Positions 42,261 through 51,501 of a DNA stretch of 64,000 nt are shown here, piece by piece (the first letter of the stretch is position 1; each line of letters begins with the position of its first letter). The notes under the pieces were generated by a model that ran no database searches, was not told where the DNA came from, and saw only the letters and a list, made by a program, of their open reading frames with translations. Location of the stretch: positions 124,001-188,000 of the forward strand of contig CAVTSO010000001.1 in the NCBI GenBank assembly GCA_963737445.1, written 5' to 3'. The DNA comes from JAICYJ01 sp963737445 (GTDB lineage Bacteria; Actinomycetota; Thermoleophilia; Gaiellales; JAICJC01). Position numbers and translations under genes: made by a program.

Positions 42261-44390
42261 CTAATCGCCGATCTCGGAGACGACCCGCGGCGGCGCGTCG
42301 TGCGCCATGTGCGGCAGGCGGCGGTCGAGCCAGCCCGGCAGCCACCAGTTCCACTGGCCCAGCAGCCGCATGGTGGACGGCACCAGCACCAGCCGCGTGA
42401 TGGTGGCGTCGACGGCGATCGCGACGGCCAGGCCCAGCCCGATCTCCTTGATCGCAGGCACCCCGGTCAGCACGAAGCTCGCGAACACGATGGTCATGAT
42501 GGCGGCGGCCGAGGTGATGGTGCGGGCGCTCGACGCCAGGCCCTCGGCGACGGCCCGCGTGTTGTCGCCGGTGGCCTCGTAGCGCTCGCGGATGCGCGAC
42601 AGCAGGAACACCTCGTAGTCCATCGCCAGGCCGAAGGTGATGGCCAGGATCAGCGCCGGGTTCAGCGTGTTGATATGGCCCAGCGAGTGGTAGCCGGTCC
42701 AGTCGAACCAGCCCCACTGGAAGACGGCCACGATCACGCCGTACGAGGCGCCGATCGAGAGCAGGTTCATGATCACCGCCTTCAGCGGCAGCAGCACGGA
42801 GCGAAGCAGCATCAGCAGCACCAGGTAGGACAGCCCCAGCACCAGCGCCATCACCTTCCAGAGGTCGTCACCGACCTCGGTGTTGAGGTCGTGGTTGAAG
42901 GCGGACAGGCCGCTCACCAGCCCGCGGCCGCCCACCCAGGAGCGGACGCGCGGCACCAGCACGTCGACCGCCTGGCTCGACTCGGGGTCGACCCGCAGCA
43001 GCCCGACCACGATCTGGCTGGGCCCGGCCGGCTCCACCGTCGCGGCCTGGACGAGCGGATCCCGGGCCAGCCGGGCGCGCAGCTGCGCGGCGACGGCGGC
43101 CGGGCTGGAGCCGGCCGCGTCCCGGGGGCGCACCAGGATCGTGAGCGCGCCCTCGCGGCCCTGGCCGGGGCCGGTGATCTGCTTGGTCAGGATCGCGTTG
43201 CCCACTCTGACATCGGTGGACGACGGCAGCTGCTCGAGCGACCGGTTGGCGGTCACCATCGACAGCGCGGGCAGCGACAGCACGATCAGCAGCGTGGCGG
43301 CTCCCAGCGCCGACAGCAGCGGACGACGCATGACACCGCGCGTCCAGCGCATCCAGAAGCCCTCGCGGCCGGGCCGCTCCTTGCGGCCGGGGATGCGCAG
43401 CGCGTTGATGCGCGGGCCAAGCAGCATCAGCACCGCGGGCAGCAGCGTCATGGCCGCCAGCACGGCCACGGTCACGACCATGATCGCGGCCAGCGCCATC
43501 GACTGCACCGCGCGCACCGGCACGATCCAGATCGAGGCCAGCGAGACGATCACGGTCATGCCCGAGAAGGCCACGGCCGTGCCGGAGGTGGCCATCGCGG
43601 TCGCAACCGCCCGATCGATGGGGGCACCGGCCAGCAGCTCCTCGCGGAACCTGGCGAGGATGAACATCGAGTAGTCCACCGCAACGCCGATGCCGATCAT
43701 AGTCACCATCGTGGTCGCGTAGACCGACACCTCCGTGTGCGAGGCGACCAGGTAGACGAGGGCGAAGGTGATCAGCACCGAGAGCGCTCCCAGCGCGGCC
43801 GGCACCAGCATGGCGACCACGGCGCCGAACAGCACCAGCAGCACGATCAGGATCACCGGCGAGGACAGCAGCTCGGCGCGCTGCAGGCCCTTCTCGGTGA
43901 TGTCCTGGAAGGTGGCGTAGTTGGCGGACGGGCCCAGCAGGAAGGTGCGCACCGGCGGGTCGGTGCGCTGCACCAGGGTCTTCAGGCCGCGGGAGATCGT
44001 GAGCGAGCGGTTCTGGTCGACCGACGCGAAGCCGACGAAGGAGACGGTGCTGCCGTCGGGCGAGTCCTGGGGCGCGGTCGTGAAGTGGATCTCGGGGTAG
44101 CGCGCGGCCACCTGCGCGCGCACCTGCGCGACCCGTGCTTGCGCGGCCGCGGCGGAGGGAGCGTCGACCAGGAACGAGAACGAGTAGGCGCCGCGGCCGG
44201 GCTGCTTGTTCAGGTAGTCGATCGCCTGCTGCGACTGCGAGCCGGGGACGTCGAAGCCGCCGGAGGAGAGCACGCCCTGGGCCTTGCCGGAGAACGGCAG
44301 GGCGGCCGCCAGCAGCACGATCCAGATCGCCACCACCCACCACGGGCGGCGCGTGCAGACCGCTGCGCTGCGCAGGATCAGGCGCTCCAT
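42261..44390 (-). CDS. MMPL-family RND exporter
   Basis: The 709-residue protein has the MMPL double repeat: an N-terminal helix (PWWVVAIWIVLLAAALPF), a first extracytoplasmic loop, five membrane helices including GVAVDYSMFILARFREEL with the conserved GxDY motif, a second loop, and a matching second set with FGLAMDYEVFLLSRIRERY. MMPL proteins use the proton gradient to move lipids or lipophilic compounds out of the cell. Only single MMPL genes of this size (700-750 residues) are typical of non-mycobacterial actinomycetes. The cargo is unknown. Confidence 0.9.
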   Translation of the reverse strand: MERLILRSAAVCTRRPWWVVAIWIVLLAAALPFSGKAQGVLSSGGFDVPGSQSQQAIDYLNKQPGRGAYSFSFLVDAPSAAAAQARVAQVRAQVAARYPEIHFTTAPQDSPDGSTVSFVGFASVDQNRSLTISRGLKTLVQRTDPPVRTFLLGPSANYATFQDITEKGLQRAELLSSPVILIVLLVLFGAVVAMLVPAALGALSVLITFALVYLVASHTEVSVYATTMVTMIGIGVAVDYSMFILARFREELLAGAPIDRAVATAMATSGTAVAFSGMTVIVSLASIWIVPVRAVQSMALAAIMVVTVAVLAAMTLLPAVLMLLGPRINALRIPGRKERPGREGFWMRWTRGVMRRPLLSALGAATLLIVLSLPALSMVTANRSLEQLPSSTDVRVGNAILTKQITGPGQGREGALTILVRPRDAAGSSPAAVAAQLRARLARDPLVQAATVEPAGPSQIVVGLLRVDPESSQAVDVLVPRVRSWVGGRGLVSGLSAFNHDLNTEVGDDLWKVMALVLGLSYLVLLMLLRSVLLPLKAVIMNLLSIGASYGVIVAVFQWGWFDWTGYHSLGHINTLNPALILAITFGLAMDYEVFLLSRIRERYEATGDNTRAVAEGLASSARTITSAAAIMTIVFASFVLTGVPAIKEIGLGLAVAIAVDATITRLVLVPSTMRLLGQWNWWLPGWLDRRLPHMAHDAPPRVVSEIGD

Positions 44391-44470
44391 CGGGTGGTCA
44401 TGGTAGCCCGCGCCGGTGGGGGCGACCGGCCGGGCGGGCCGCCCCTACGGCGGTACTATGTCCAGGCCTC

Positions 44471-44541
44471 GCGGGCGTAGCTCAATGGCAGAGCAAGAGC
44501 CTTCCAAGCTCAAGACGGGAGTTCGATTCTCCTCGCCCGCT
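44471..44541 (+). tRNA. tRNA-Gly (anticodon TCC)
   Basis: The cloverleaf is complete: acceptor GCGGGCG pairs with CGCCCGC, D-arm GCTCAATGGCAGAGC, anticodon arm GAGCCTTCCAAGCTC with anticodon TCC, and T-arm GGGAGTTCGATTCTCC-like with GTTCGA. The discriminator base is T, as is usual for glycine tRNA; CCA is not encoded. No integrase gene lies next to it. Confidence 0.95.
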
Positions 44542-44759
44542 TCTGATTCTTCCTTGTCCGTCACCATGGGATCGCGCATTGAGTGTGATCGGGGCGTTCG
44601 ACGAGGCCTTCGTGTCCCCGACGGGCGGTCGGTCGTTCGTGCGGGGGCAGCGCCGCTGGAACGATGCCGGCGTCACCGCATGCGTCAGTAGTTCTCCGGT
44701 GGAGAGAGCCCGGAGTGACCGGATGCGTGCTGGGCAGCAACGAAGCATCATGCAAGGAG
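44542..44759. other. Gap between tRNA-Gly and the flippase-like gene
   Basis: I see no gene or repeat here. No near-copy of the tRNA 3' end is present, so there is no sign of an integrated element at this tRNA. Confidence 0.5.
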
Positions 44760-45734
44760 GTGGACGATTCTCTGGCCCAGATGCGTGATGCGGTGTCAGC
44801 CTACGGCGACCGCTTTGGCGACACGCGGCTGTTGCCGCTGGCGATCGCCCTTGCGCTGCACCTTGTCAGCCTGCTGGTGCGCTCAGGTGTCTGGTGCGGC
44901 ATCCTTCGCGCGGCATTCCCTGAGCGGCGGGTCGAGGTGCGCCCCACCGTGTGGTCGTACCTGGCCGGTGTCGGCGCGAACGCGATCGCGCCCCTGCGCG
45001 GGGGCGACGTCGTCCGCATCGTCGCGATTCGGCGACACCTTCCTGGGGCTTCGGTGGCCACCCTCGTCTCGACGCTGGTGGCCGAGACCGTATTCGGGGT
45101 TGTGGTGATCGGCCTCATGATGGCGGCGACCGTCGGCCTGGGATGGCTACCGCCGATCGTGCACCTGCCCAATGCGAAGGCGTTTGAGTTCTCCGTCTAT
45201 GCGCGCCACGCCCGTCTGGTGGCCCTCGCCATGGCGCTGTTGGTGGTCGCCGGGCTCATGCTGGGCAGGTGGGCCGGCCATCATCTGCGCGGCTTCTGGC
45301 TGCACATTGCCCAGGGGCTCCGCATCCTGCGCTCCCCGGCCCGGTTTGCCCGGGTGGTCGCCGGGCCGCAGCTGATTGACTGGGCGCTGCGTGTGGCGGT
45401 GGCCTACGCGATGCTGGCCGCGTTCGGGATCCCTGCGGCGGTGCGCAATGCGCTGCTGGTTGTGGTGATCGACTCGGCGTCGACAGCCCTGCCGTTCACG
45501 CCCGGGGGAATCGGCGCCCAGCAGGGGCTGCTGGCATTCGCGCTCAGCGGCGTCGCGAGCACGGGGCAGGTGCTCGCGTTCTCGATCGGTGCGCAGGCTG
45601 TGATCGTGGCGTTCAATATCGTGATCGGGCTGATCGCGATCTTTGTTCTCTTCGGCCACATCAGGATCGGTTCGATACGACGCGACTCGAACTCCTGGCC
45701 CGATCCCGACCAGAGCACCTCGCCGGTCAATTAG
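44760..45734 (+). CDS. Flippase-like (LPG synthase transmembrane region) membrane protein
   Basis: The 324-residue protein has about eight membrane helices and the family's cues: LLPLAIALALHLVSLLVRSG, GANAIAPLRGGDVVRIVAI (conserved P-x-R-x-G-D), LVSTLVAETVFGVVVIG and ALPFTPGGIGAQQGLLAFAL (the P-G-G-x-G motif). It matches the isolated transmembrane domain of lysylphosphatidylglycerol synthase (PF03706/UPF0104), thought to flip lipids. No synthase domain follows. The start is unsure: GTG 44760 fits the short family N-terminus, ATG 44781 is an alternative. Confidence 0.75.
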   Translation: MDDSLAQMRDAVSAYGDRFGDTRLLPLAIALALHLVSLLVRSGVWCGILRAAFPERRVEVRPTVWSYLAGVGANAIAPLRGGDVVRIVAIRRHLPGASVATLVSTLVAETVFGVVVIGLMMAATVGLGWLPPIVHLPNAKAFEFSVYARHARLVALAMALLVVAGLMLGRWAGHHLRGFWLHIAQGLRILRSPARFARVVAGPQLIDWALRVAVAYAMLAAFGIPAAVRNALLVVVIDSASTALPFTPGGIGAQQGLLAFALSGVASTGQVLAFSIGAQAVIVAFNIVIGLIAIFVLFGHIRIGSIRRDSNSWPDPDQSTSPVN

Positions 45735-45781
45735 CGGCGTACGGCGGATTACTGGTGCGCTTGGTGAGCTCTGCCCATCTG

Positions 45782-45787
45782 TACTGT
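45782..45787 (+). promoter_or_regulatory. -10 element for the trehalose-synthase-like gene
   Basis: TACTGT lies 6 nt before the ATG at 45794, which fits leaderless translation from that codon. Confidence 0.5.
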
Positions 45788-45793
45788 TGTGCG

Positions 45794-47228
45794 ATGCCGT
45801 TTCGCGAGATCGACATCCGGCCGCTGGACCCCGCCCGCCTCGCGCCTATTATCGGCGCCGAGAGAATGCGCGGAATGGCCGAGGCGGCCAACGAGAGCGC
45901 GCGCATCCTGGCTTCGCGCACGCTCGTCAACGTGAACTCAACGGCAGTCGGGGGTGGTGTCGCCGAGCTGTTGCAGGCGCTGCTCGGCTACGCCCGCGGC
46001 GGTGGCGTTGCGACTCGATGGTTTGTGGTCGAGGGCGACGCGCCGTTTTTCGGAATCACCAAACGTGTCCACAACGGCCTCTATGGTTATGCGGGTGACG
46101 GGGGGCCGTTGGGAGCCGCGGAGCACGCGGCCTACAAGCGGACGCTCGACCGCAACGGGAGGGAGATCGACGGCCGGGTGAGACCGGGAGACGTCGTGCT
46201 GCTGCACGATCCGCAGACGGCCGGTCTTGGCCCGGAATTCCGGCGAATGGGCGCGTCGGTCATCTGGCGATGCCACGTCGGATCGGAGCGCGTGAATGAG
46301 TGGACCGAGCGCTCGTGGCGATTCCTGCGTCCGTACCTCGAGGACGTCGAGGCTTACGTCTTCTCCAGCCGGCGGTTCGCCCCCGCTTGGCTCGATCCCG
46401 AACGGGTCCGCATAATTTCGCCGTCCATTGACCCGTTGTCTCTCAAGAACATGCACCTTTCCAGAGAGGAAGCGGGCGCGCTGCTCGCGGCGGCGGGCCT
46501 CATCGCCGGAGACCCAAGCGCGCCACGACCGCGATTTCGACGCCCGAATGGACGTATCGGCGTGGTCGAGCACCGAGCGTCGGTCGTGCAGGAAGCCGGT
46601 CCCCCGCCCGCGCATGCCCCGCTGGTGGTGCAGATCTCGCGCTGGGACCGGACGAAGGACATGGCGGGCGTGATGGCCGGATTCGCGGAGCGCTTCGATC
46701 CCGGCCTGGGCGCACACCTGATGCTGGCCGGTCCCCAGGTGGACGGCGTCGCGGACGATCCCGAAGCAGCGGGCGTCTTCGCAGACTGCTGCCGCCAATG
46801 GGAAGCGCTGCCGGTGGTGATCCGCCGGCAGGTGCACCTGGCGTGCCTCTCGACCTCAGACCATGCCGGGAACTCGGTGGTAACGAACGCCCTCCAGCGT
46901 CACGCAGCAGTCGTGTGCCAGAAGAGTCTGGCCGAGGGATTCGGGCTCACGGTTGCGGAAGCCATGTGGAAGGCGAGGCCCGTCGTTGCCAGCGCTGTCG
47001 GGGGGATCGTCGACCAGATCCGCGGGACCTGACTGCGGTGTGCTCCTCAATGATCCGACAGACCTGCCGGCCTTCGGGGCGGCGGTCAACCGGATCCTTC
47101 GCGCGCCATCCGACGCCAGGTGGCTGGGAGCCAACGCGCGACGCTACGCACGGCAGAACCTGCTCGTTGATCGCCACCTCAGGCGGTATGCGGATCTGAT
47201 CAAGGCATTCGAATCGAATGCGGTCTGA
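45794..47228 (+). CDS. treT: Trehalose synthase-type (TreT, GT4) glycosyltransferase with a frame break
   Basis: The N-terminal half carries LVNVNSTAVGGGVAELLQAL, VVEGDAPFFGITKRVHNGLY and VRPGDVVLLHDPQTAGLGPE, the characteristic TreT/trehalose synthase opening, with GASVIWRCHVGSE next. The C-terminal GT-B half has LVVQISRWDRTKDMAGVM and QKSLAEGFGLTVAEAMWKAR. TreT makes trehalose from an NDP-glucose and glucose. The first frame stops at TGA 47030-47032, but removing the T at 47030 joins it to VLLNDPTDLPAFGAAVNRIL and 60 more residues, giving the normal C-terminus. The split is most likely a one-base insertion. Confidence 0.75.
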
Positions 47229-47492
47229 GGTGGCTCTCGACCGGCGTGTGGCCAGCCAAACGCCGGCGGTGGACGACAGTCAGCGCGCGAGCGCGACCTT
47301 GAGCGCCTTTGTCTACGCTGCGCGCCCGAACGTGTCGTAGGCGTCCAAGTCTCGCCGAGCCCGAAACCACGCCTTCTGCCCCGGTCCGTGATACACAAGT
47401 GCCTTCATCGGATGGTGCACCGTCGTACGGCGGACCTCAGGTCATCCACGCTTTCTGGGAAGTTCGGCAGATGTGGGAACTCATCTCCGCGC
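47229..47492. other. Gap without a recognised gene
   Basis: This stretch separates the glycosyltransferase gene from the convergent AHSA1 gene. I see no gene or clear terminator. Confidence 0.5.
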
Positions 47493-47996
47493 CTACTGGG
47501 ACACCGCTCCCTGTGGTTCGAGCAGCGCTCTCAAGAGATCCTCCAGCTTGTCGAAGCTCTGCTGCTGGCCGCCGGATCCGCCCTTCATGTCCTCGTCACG
47601 GCTCGCCTTGTCGCGGAACGTCAGGCGGATCGTCATAGTCGTGACCCCGTCTGATTCGCGCAGCTCCACGGTCTCGACGGCGTCCAGATGCGGACGCCCC
47701 TCGAACACCCAGGTCTCGACCGTCCGGGTCGGCGGCTCGATCTCCAGGTAGGTGCCGCGAAACGAGCACTCGGCTCCGTCCTCGGTCACGAACACCTGGT
47801 GATATTCCCCTCCGACGCGCAGGTCGATCGAGCACTCCTTCATCTGACACCCGCTTGGAGGGAACCATCTGCTCATGTGCTCCGGCTTCGTCAAGGCGTC
47901 GAAGACGAGGTCGATGGGAGCGTCGAACTCTCGGGTGATGAGCACGTCGAGGTCATTCGGCAGTTCGTAGACTGCCGACCCATACCGATCAGTCAC
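47493..47996 (-). CDS. SRPBCC/AHSA1-family protein
   Basis: The 167-residue protein has the AHSA1/START-like helix-grip pattern: VLITREFDAPIDLVFDALTK, HMSRWFPPSGC, VGGEYHQVFVTEDGAECSFR, VETWVFEGRPHLDAVETVEL and FDKLEDLLRALL. Such proteins bind hydrophobic ligands or act as Hsp90-like cochaperones; partners with ArsR are common in actinomycetes. GTG 47996 overlaps the ArsR stop (GTGA), so the pair is cotranslated. No enzyme activity is predicted. Confidence 0.85.
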   Translation of the reverse strand: MTDRYGSAVYELPNDLDVLITREFDAPIDLVFDALTKPEHMSRWFPPSGCQMKECSIDLRVGGEYHQVFVTEDGAECSFRGTYLEIEPPTRTVETWVFEGRPHLDAVETVELRESDGVTTMTIRLTFRDKASRDEDMKGGSGGQQQSFDKLEDLLRALLEPQGAVSQ

Positions 47997-48334
47997 TGCG
48001 GCTCTCCTTGTCCTTGGATCTCTGCGAGGTAGTCGTCCAACCGATCCAGTCGGTCGTTCCACGCCTGCTCGTACTTGGCCAACCACTCGTGAAACGGGCG
48101 AAGGTGCGCAGGGTCGAGGCGGTACAGCCGGCGACGACCCTCCGCCCGGCACCTGACGAGCCCCACCTCGCTCAGCACCCGCAGGTGCTTCGACACCTGA
48201 GGCTGGGACATCGGGAGATCGTTCACGATCGTCCCGACCGCCTTCTCGCCTGTGATCAGGGCGTCCAGGATGTCGCGGCGGTGCGCCTCGGCAATTGCGT
48301 TGAAGACGTCCGACGTCGCCGATGAGCGGGCCAT
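47993..48334 (-). CDS. ArsR/SmtB-family transcriptional regulator
   Basis: The 113-residue protein has a winged helix: VFNAIAEAHRRDILDALITG, MSQPQVSKHLRVLSEVGL as recognition helix and CRAEGRRRLYRLDP as the wing. No Cys-based metal site (e.g. CxC in helix 3) is present, so the signal is unlikely to be a soft metal. It is followed by the AHSA1 gene, a common ArsR partner. A 20-bp palindrome overlaps its -10 box, which points to autorepression. ATG 48334 is 8 nt after TATAAT. Confidence 0.9.
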   Translation of the reverse strand: MARSSATSDVFNAIAEAHRRDILDALITGEKAVGTIVNDLPMSQPQVSKHLRVLSEVGLVRCRAEGRRRLYRLDPAHLRPFHEWLAKYEQAWNDRLDRLDDYLAEIQGQGEPQ

Positions 48335-48342
48335 GGTGGCCG

Positions 48343-48365
48343 ATTATATGCCTATCTAGGCATAT
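48343..48365 (-). promoter_or_regulatory. TATAAT -10 box (48343-48348) with overlapping ArsR operator (48346-48365)
   Basis: ATATGCCTA-TC-TAGGCATAT is a perfect 9-2-9 palindrome. The -10 TATAAT begins inside it and lies 8 nt before the ATG of the ArsR gene. A repressor bound here would block RNA polymerase. Confidence 0.75.
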
Positions 48366-48377
48366 GTCAAGGACCGA

Positions 48378-49193
48378 CTACGACTGCGACGGCGGCCCGG
48401 CCGCGATCCGCTCCTCCACCTCGCGCATTCGCCCGGCCGAGTCGTGGGGCATCTCCCAGCGCGTCTCCATCCACCAGGTCGCACCCGCATCCCGCCACGG
48501 CCCAACGATCGCGGCCGCCCGCTCGGCATCGCCGGCCGGCGTCTCGCCCTCGGAAAGCACGTCGAACGTCTCCGTCACCCCGCGCTGCGCCAGCCACTCG
48601 CGCAGGTCGCGCAACTGCTGCGGGCTGCCCTCCCCCGAGTACTGGGGGATGATGCCGTCGCAGCGCAGCACACGCCGCATCGATCGTGGCCGCGGCCACA
48701 CACCGACCACCCAGATCGGGATCCGCTCCTGTACCGGCCGCCCGACCCGGATCAGGTCGTCGCGGTCGCACGAGTAGGTGTAATGCTGCCCGGCAAAGTG
48801 CCCGTGTCCGACCCACAGCGCGCGGATCAGATCGATGCCCTCGTCCATCATGTCCGCCCTTTCGCGCAGGCCCACCTGCTCCCCCGTGTCCGGCAGGTCG
48901 GTGGCGACCGCTCCCAGGCCGACCGCCAGCACCGCCCGTCCCTGCGAGAGCTGGTCGAGCGTCACCACCTGGCTTGCGACCTTCCACGGCCTGCGCCACG
49001 GCAACGGCGTCAGCATCGTCCCCAGCCGCACCCGCTCGGTGCGCGCCGCGATCGCCGCGAGCAGCGACCAGGCATCCACGCCGTAGGCCGCCTCCCACAC
49101 GAACACCCCGTCCCAGCCGGCCTGCTCGGCCGCCTCCGCCTGCGCGAGCTGCTGCGTCGCCGTGCCGCCCGGGAGGATGATTCCGTACCTCAC
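48378..49193 (-). CDS. LLM-class (luciferase-like) F420/FMN-dependent oxidoreductase
   Basis: The 271-residue protein has the bacterial luciferase-like TIM barrel: MRYGIILPGGTATQQLAQAE opening, EQAGWDGVFVWEAAYGVDAW, LGTMLTPLPWRRPWKVASQV and DQLSQGRAVLAVGLGA in order, then GHFAGQHYTYS and PIWVVGVWPRP. In actinomycetes many such proteins use F420; the substrate is unknown. The GTG start is leaderless behind TAGCGT. It is convergent with nothing and divergent from the 49286 gene. Confidence 0.8.
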   Translation of the reverse strand: MRYGIILPGGTATQQLAQAEAAEQAGWDGVFVWEAAYGVDAWSLLAAIAARTERVRLGTMLTPLPWRRPWKVASQVVTLDQLSQGRAVLAVGLGAVATDLPDTGEQVGLRERADMMDEGIDLIRALWVGHGHFAGQHYTYSCDRDDLIRVGRPVQERIPIWVVGVWPRPRSMRRVLRCDGIIPQYSGEGSPQQLRDLREWLAQRGVTETFDVLSEGETPAGDAERAAAIVGPWRDAGATWWMETRWEMPHDSAGRMREVEERIAAGPPSQS

Positions 49194-49199
49194 GGACGC

Positions 49200-49205
49200 A
49201 CGCTA
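49200..49205 (-). promoter_or_regulatory. -10 element for leaderless LLM oxidoreductase gene
   Basis: TAGCGT on the minus strand lies 6 nt before the GTG at 49193. Confidence 0.5.
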
Positions 49206-49285
49206 CCGCACCATCATGGTTCGTTTCATCAGGGGGCTTCCCTCCGGCGCCAGATACCACGATAATGGTGCTCTGAGCAGGGGGA

Positions 49286-50287
49286 TTGGCCGAGGGGGTC
49301 GGGTTGCAGAGCGTCGTTCGACCTGTCCAGAAGTTCGGGCCGGTGAGCCGGTGGGTCTCCGTGATCGCGTTGGCGGTCGCGGTGGCGGCGGTCGTCGTGA
49401 TCGCGCGCGATACCCGCTCCAGCCACGCTCCGCCGCCCGTGACGGTGAAGCCACCGTCTGCTCGGCCGTTCCGCCTGGTCGTGGACAGGAGCGTCCCTGC
49501 GCCCGGCGCCGCGGCCATCATCCAGCACGGCCACACGCTGCTGGTCGCGAGCTTCGCCCGTGAGGGCGGACTGATCCGCCTGGTCGAGCACCACGCGACG
49601 CTTCGGCCGGCGAAGCACAGCCTCCCCCACGCGGTCATCCACGCCCATGCCGGCTCGACCGTCACGCTGGCAACGCGCGGCTCGTCTTACTACATCCGCT
49701 CCGGAACCCGCACCTGGAAGCTCACGGGCCGCCGCGTCCAGCGCGTCCCCGCCTCGACGCTCCGCCCGGCCGTCGCCAGGCAGCTCGCGGGAACGCCCGG
49801 TACCGGCGGAGCCTGGATCGCGGCGCAACAGAAGCTGTTCGTCGTCTCACCCGCCGGCCACCGCCAGCTCGTCTCGGTCGGGCCTAGCCGGCTGCCGAAG
49901 GCCGGGCTCTCTCCCGTCAACAGCGCGCCGATCATCGCCGCCGGATCGGTCTGGGTCACCCAGTCCGCGACCTCGGCGGCGGGAGCCGACCTCGGCTACC
50001 TGCAGCGCGTCCACCCTGCGGGCGGCGCCGACGGTGCGCCGATCGCGCTCGGCCACGGCATCCCGGTGCTGGCTCTGGCGGCGAGCGGCCGCATCTGGGT
50101 CGTAACGAACACCGAGCAGCGGCACGGCCTGATCTGGCAGATCGACCCCGGAACCGGTCGCGTGCTCGGCAGCACGCCGCTTCCGGCGGACTTCCTGCCC
50201 ACGGTCGGCCGCGGCACCAACACCACGCTGTGGCTGGCGAGCAAGGGCCCGCACGACGGCAGGCTGTTCCGCTTCGCCGTGCGGTAG
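49286..50287 (+). CDS. Membrane-anchored beta-propeller-like protein
   Basis: The 333-residue protein has an N-terminal helix (WVSVIALAVAVAAVVVIARD) and an outer domain with repeated blade-like units: HTLLVASFAREGGLIRLVEH, GAWIAAQQKLFVVSPAGH, GSVWVTQSATSAAGADLGYL, GRIWVVTNTEQRHGLIWQI and TTLWLASKGPHDGRLFRF. This recalls the SMP-30/YVTN type of propeller. It would sit outside the membrane; the ligand is unknown. The TTG at 49286 is the first start in frame; a second TTG at 49304 is possible. Confidence 0.6.
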   Translation: MAEGVGLQSVVRPVQKFGPVSRWVSVIALAVAVAAVVVIARDTRSSHAPPPVTVKPPSARPFRLVVDRSVPAPGAAAIIQHGHTLLVASFAREGGLIRLVEHHATLRPAKHSLPHAVIHAHAGSTVTLATRGSSYYIRSGTRTWKLTGRRVQRVPASTLRPAVARQLAGTPGTGGAWIAAQQKLFVVSPAGHRQLVSVGPSRLPKAGLSPVNSAPIIAAGSVWVTQSATSAAGADLGYLQRVHPAGGADGAPIALGHGIPVLALAASGRIWVVTNTEQRHGLIWQIDPGTGRVLGSTPLPADFLPTVGRGTNTTLWLASKGPHDGRLFRFAVR

Positions 50288-50302
50288 ACGATCCGGGTGC
50301 TG

Positions 50303-50686
50303 CTAAGCGGCTCGGGTCGGTCCCCGCTCCAGCTCATAGATGATGATGATCGAGAGCGCGAACACGCAGATCGACCAGAACGGATACGCGGGGATCGACA
50401 GCAGCGCGGCGATCGACGTGAACGCCGCTGCGAAGATCCCGAACCAGCGCCCGAACTCGCCACCGCCGAACAGCGACCCGGCTGCGACCAGCTCGAGGGC
50501 ACCAAGGATCACCGTGATCCATCCCCAGGCGCGGAGATTGCCCGTGACATAGTGGGCATTCTGCGTAAAGAAGGACGAGTGGCCGATCGCCGAGATGCCC
50601 CAGATCACGTTCAGGGTGCCGGAGATCGCCAGCAGGATCGCTGCGAACGTCCACCAGCCGCTTAGCTTCAACTCCCTCGAGCTCAT
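50303..50686 (-). CDS. DUF7144-like four-helix membrane protein
   Basis: The 127-residue protein has four membrane helices (WWTFAAILLAISGTLNVIWG, ITVILGALELVAAGSLF, FGIFAAAFTSIAALLSIPAY, WSICVFALSIIIIYEL). The order TLNVIWGISAI and SLFGGGEFGRWFGIFAAAF matches the DUF7144/DUF3533-style small membrane proteins common in actinomycetes. ATG 50686 has GAAAGGA about 5 nt upstream. Role unknown. It sits downstream of the 50820 gene, with a GC hairpin between. Confidence 0.75.
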   Translation of the reverse strand: MSSRELKLSGWWTFAAILLAISGTLNVIWGISAIGHSSFFTQNAHYVTGNLRAWGWITVILGALELVAAGSLFGGGEFGRWFGIFAAAFTSIAALLSIPAYPFWSICVFALSIIIIYELERGPTRAA

Positions 50687-50819
50687 CCATGTCCTTTCGT
50701 GGTTCGGTATACCGAGGGCGTGCCTCACCGGCCGCCGGGGCCGGCGAGACACGCCGGAAGTTGCTAGCGTCGCCGCGCAACGCGGCGCGATGTCCGTCGC
50801 GCGACTCGTCGCGAGCCCA

Positions 50820-51383
50820 TCATCGTGTGCCTCCTGTCGTCGCCTTGGCGCCCGTCTCCAACCCGTGGAGGTGCTCCGCCTCCTCCGCGGTGACCAGGCC
50901 GATATCGACCAGGTCGAGCGGGCTGATGAAACCGTCGCTGACCCGGAAGCCGCCGGCGCGGGCGATCGCGTCGCGGAGCGGCACCGCCCAGTGGTGCTCG
51001 AGCAGAAGCAGCGCAGCCGCAGAGTCGTTCGGGATGTCCTCGAGCACATCCCAGGCTTGCTCGTCGGAGAACACCTTGACGCCGCCCTCCTCCGCAGCCT
51101 GCTCGGCGCCGACCTCGGCCCCGATCTCCATGCCCTCCTCGCCGTCGATGCCGAGGCCGATCAGCGCGGCCACCTTGCTCCCGAGCTCGATCGCCTCGTC
51201 CTTACTGAGATTGCTGAGGTGCATCACCTCGATCTCACCCTCCGCGTCCTTCCACACCGCCAGCGAGTCGATCACGCGAACGGCGTCCGACTCCCGCAGC
51301 CGCTCCAGCTCTTCCAGGATCTCGCCGCGGAAATCCGGCTCGCTGAATCCCAATACCAACAGCTGTACTGGTCCGATCGCCAT
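50820..51383 (-). CDS. DUF1269/DUF6325-like soluble protein
   Basis: The 187-residue protein resembles the DUF1269/DUF6325 group: PVQLLVLGFSEPDFRGEILE, ELERLRESDAVRVIDSLAVW, KDAEGEIEVMHLSNLSKDEA and SAAALLLLEHHWAVPLRDAI, ending with ISPLDLVDIGLVTAEEAEHL. These proteins are small, acidic and have unknown function; some contain a short hydrophobic stretch. The start ATG is preceded by AGGTGACA. It may share a transcript with the DUF7144-like gene. Confidence 0.7.
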   Translation of the reverse strand: MAIGPVQLLVLGFSEPDFRGEILEELERLRESDAVRVIDSLAVWKDAEGEIEVMHLSNLSKDEAIELGSKVAALIGLGIDGEEGMEIGAEVGAEQAAEEGGVKVFSDEQAWDVLEDIPNDSAAALLLLEHHWAVPLRDAIARAGGFRVSDGFISPLDLVDIGLVTAEEAEHLHGLETGAKATTGGTR

Positions 51384-51501
51384 CTGTCACCTCATCCTGT
51401 CGCTTCCATCGGCCTACCAGCAGGATCGCCATGCTGCGGCCGGGAGCCGTCATCCGAACGGGGTGAGGTCAGGCGCCCGCCATGGGCAGAGCAGCCGACC
51501 C

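Noticed and set aside
42300..44480. 726-codon + strand frame
   Set aside because: It is antisense to the MMPL exporter, with no recognisable domain.
44471..44760. Integrated element at tRNA-Gly
   Set aside because: No repeated tRNA end or integrase lies nearby.
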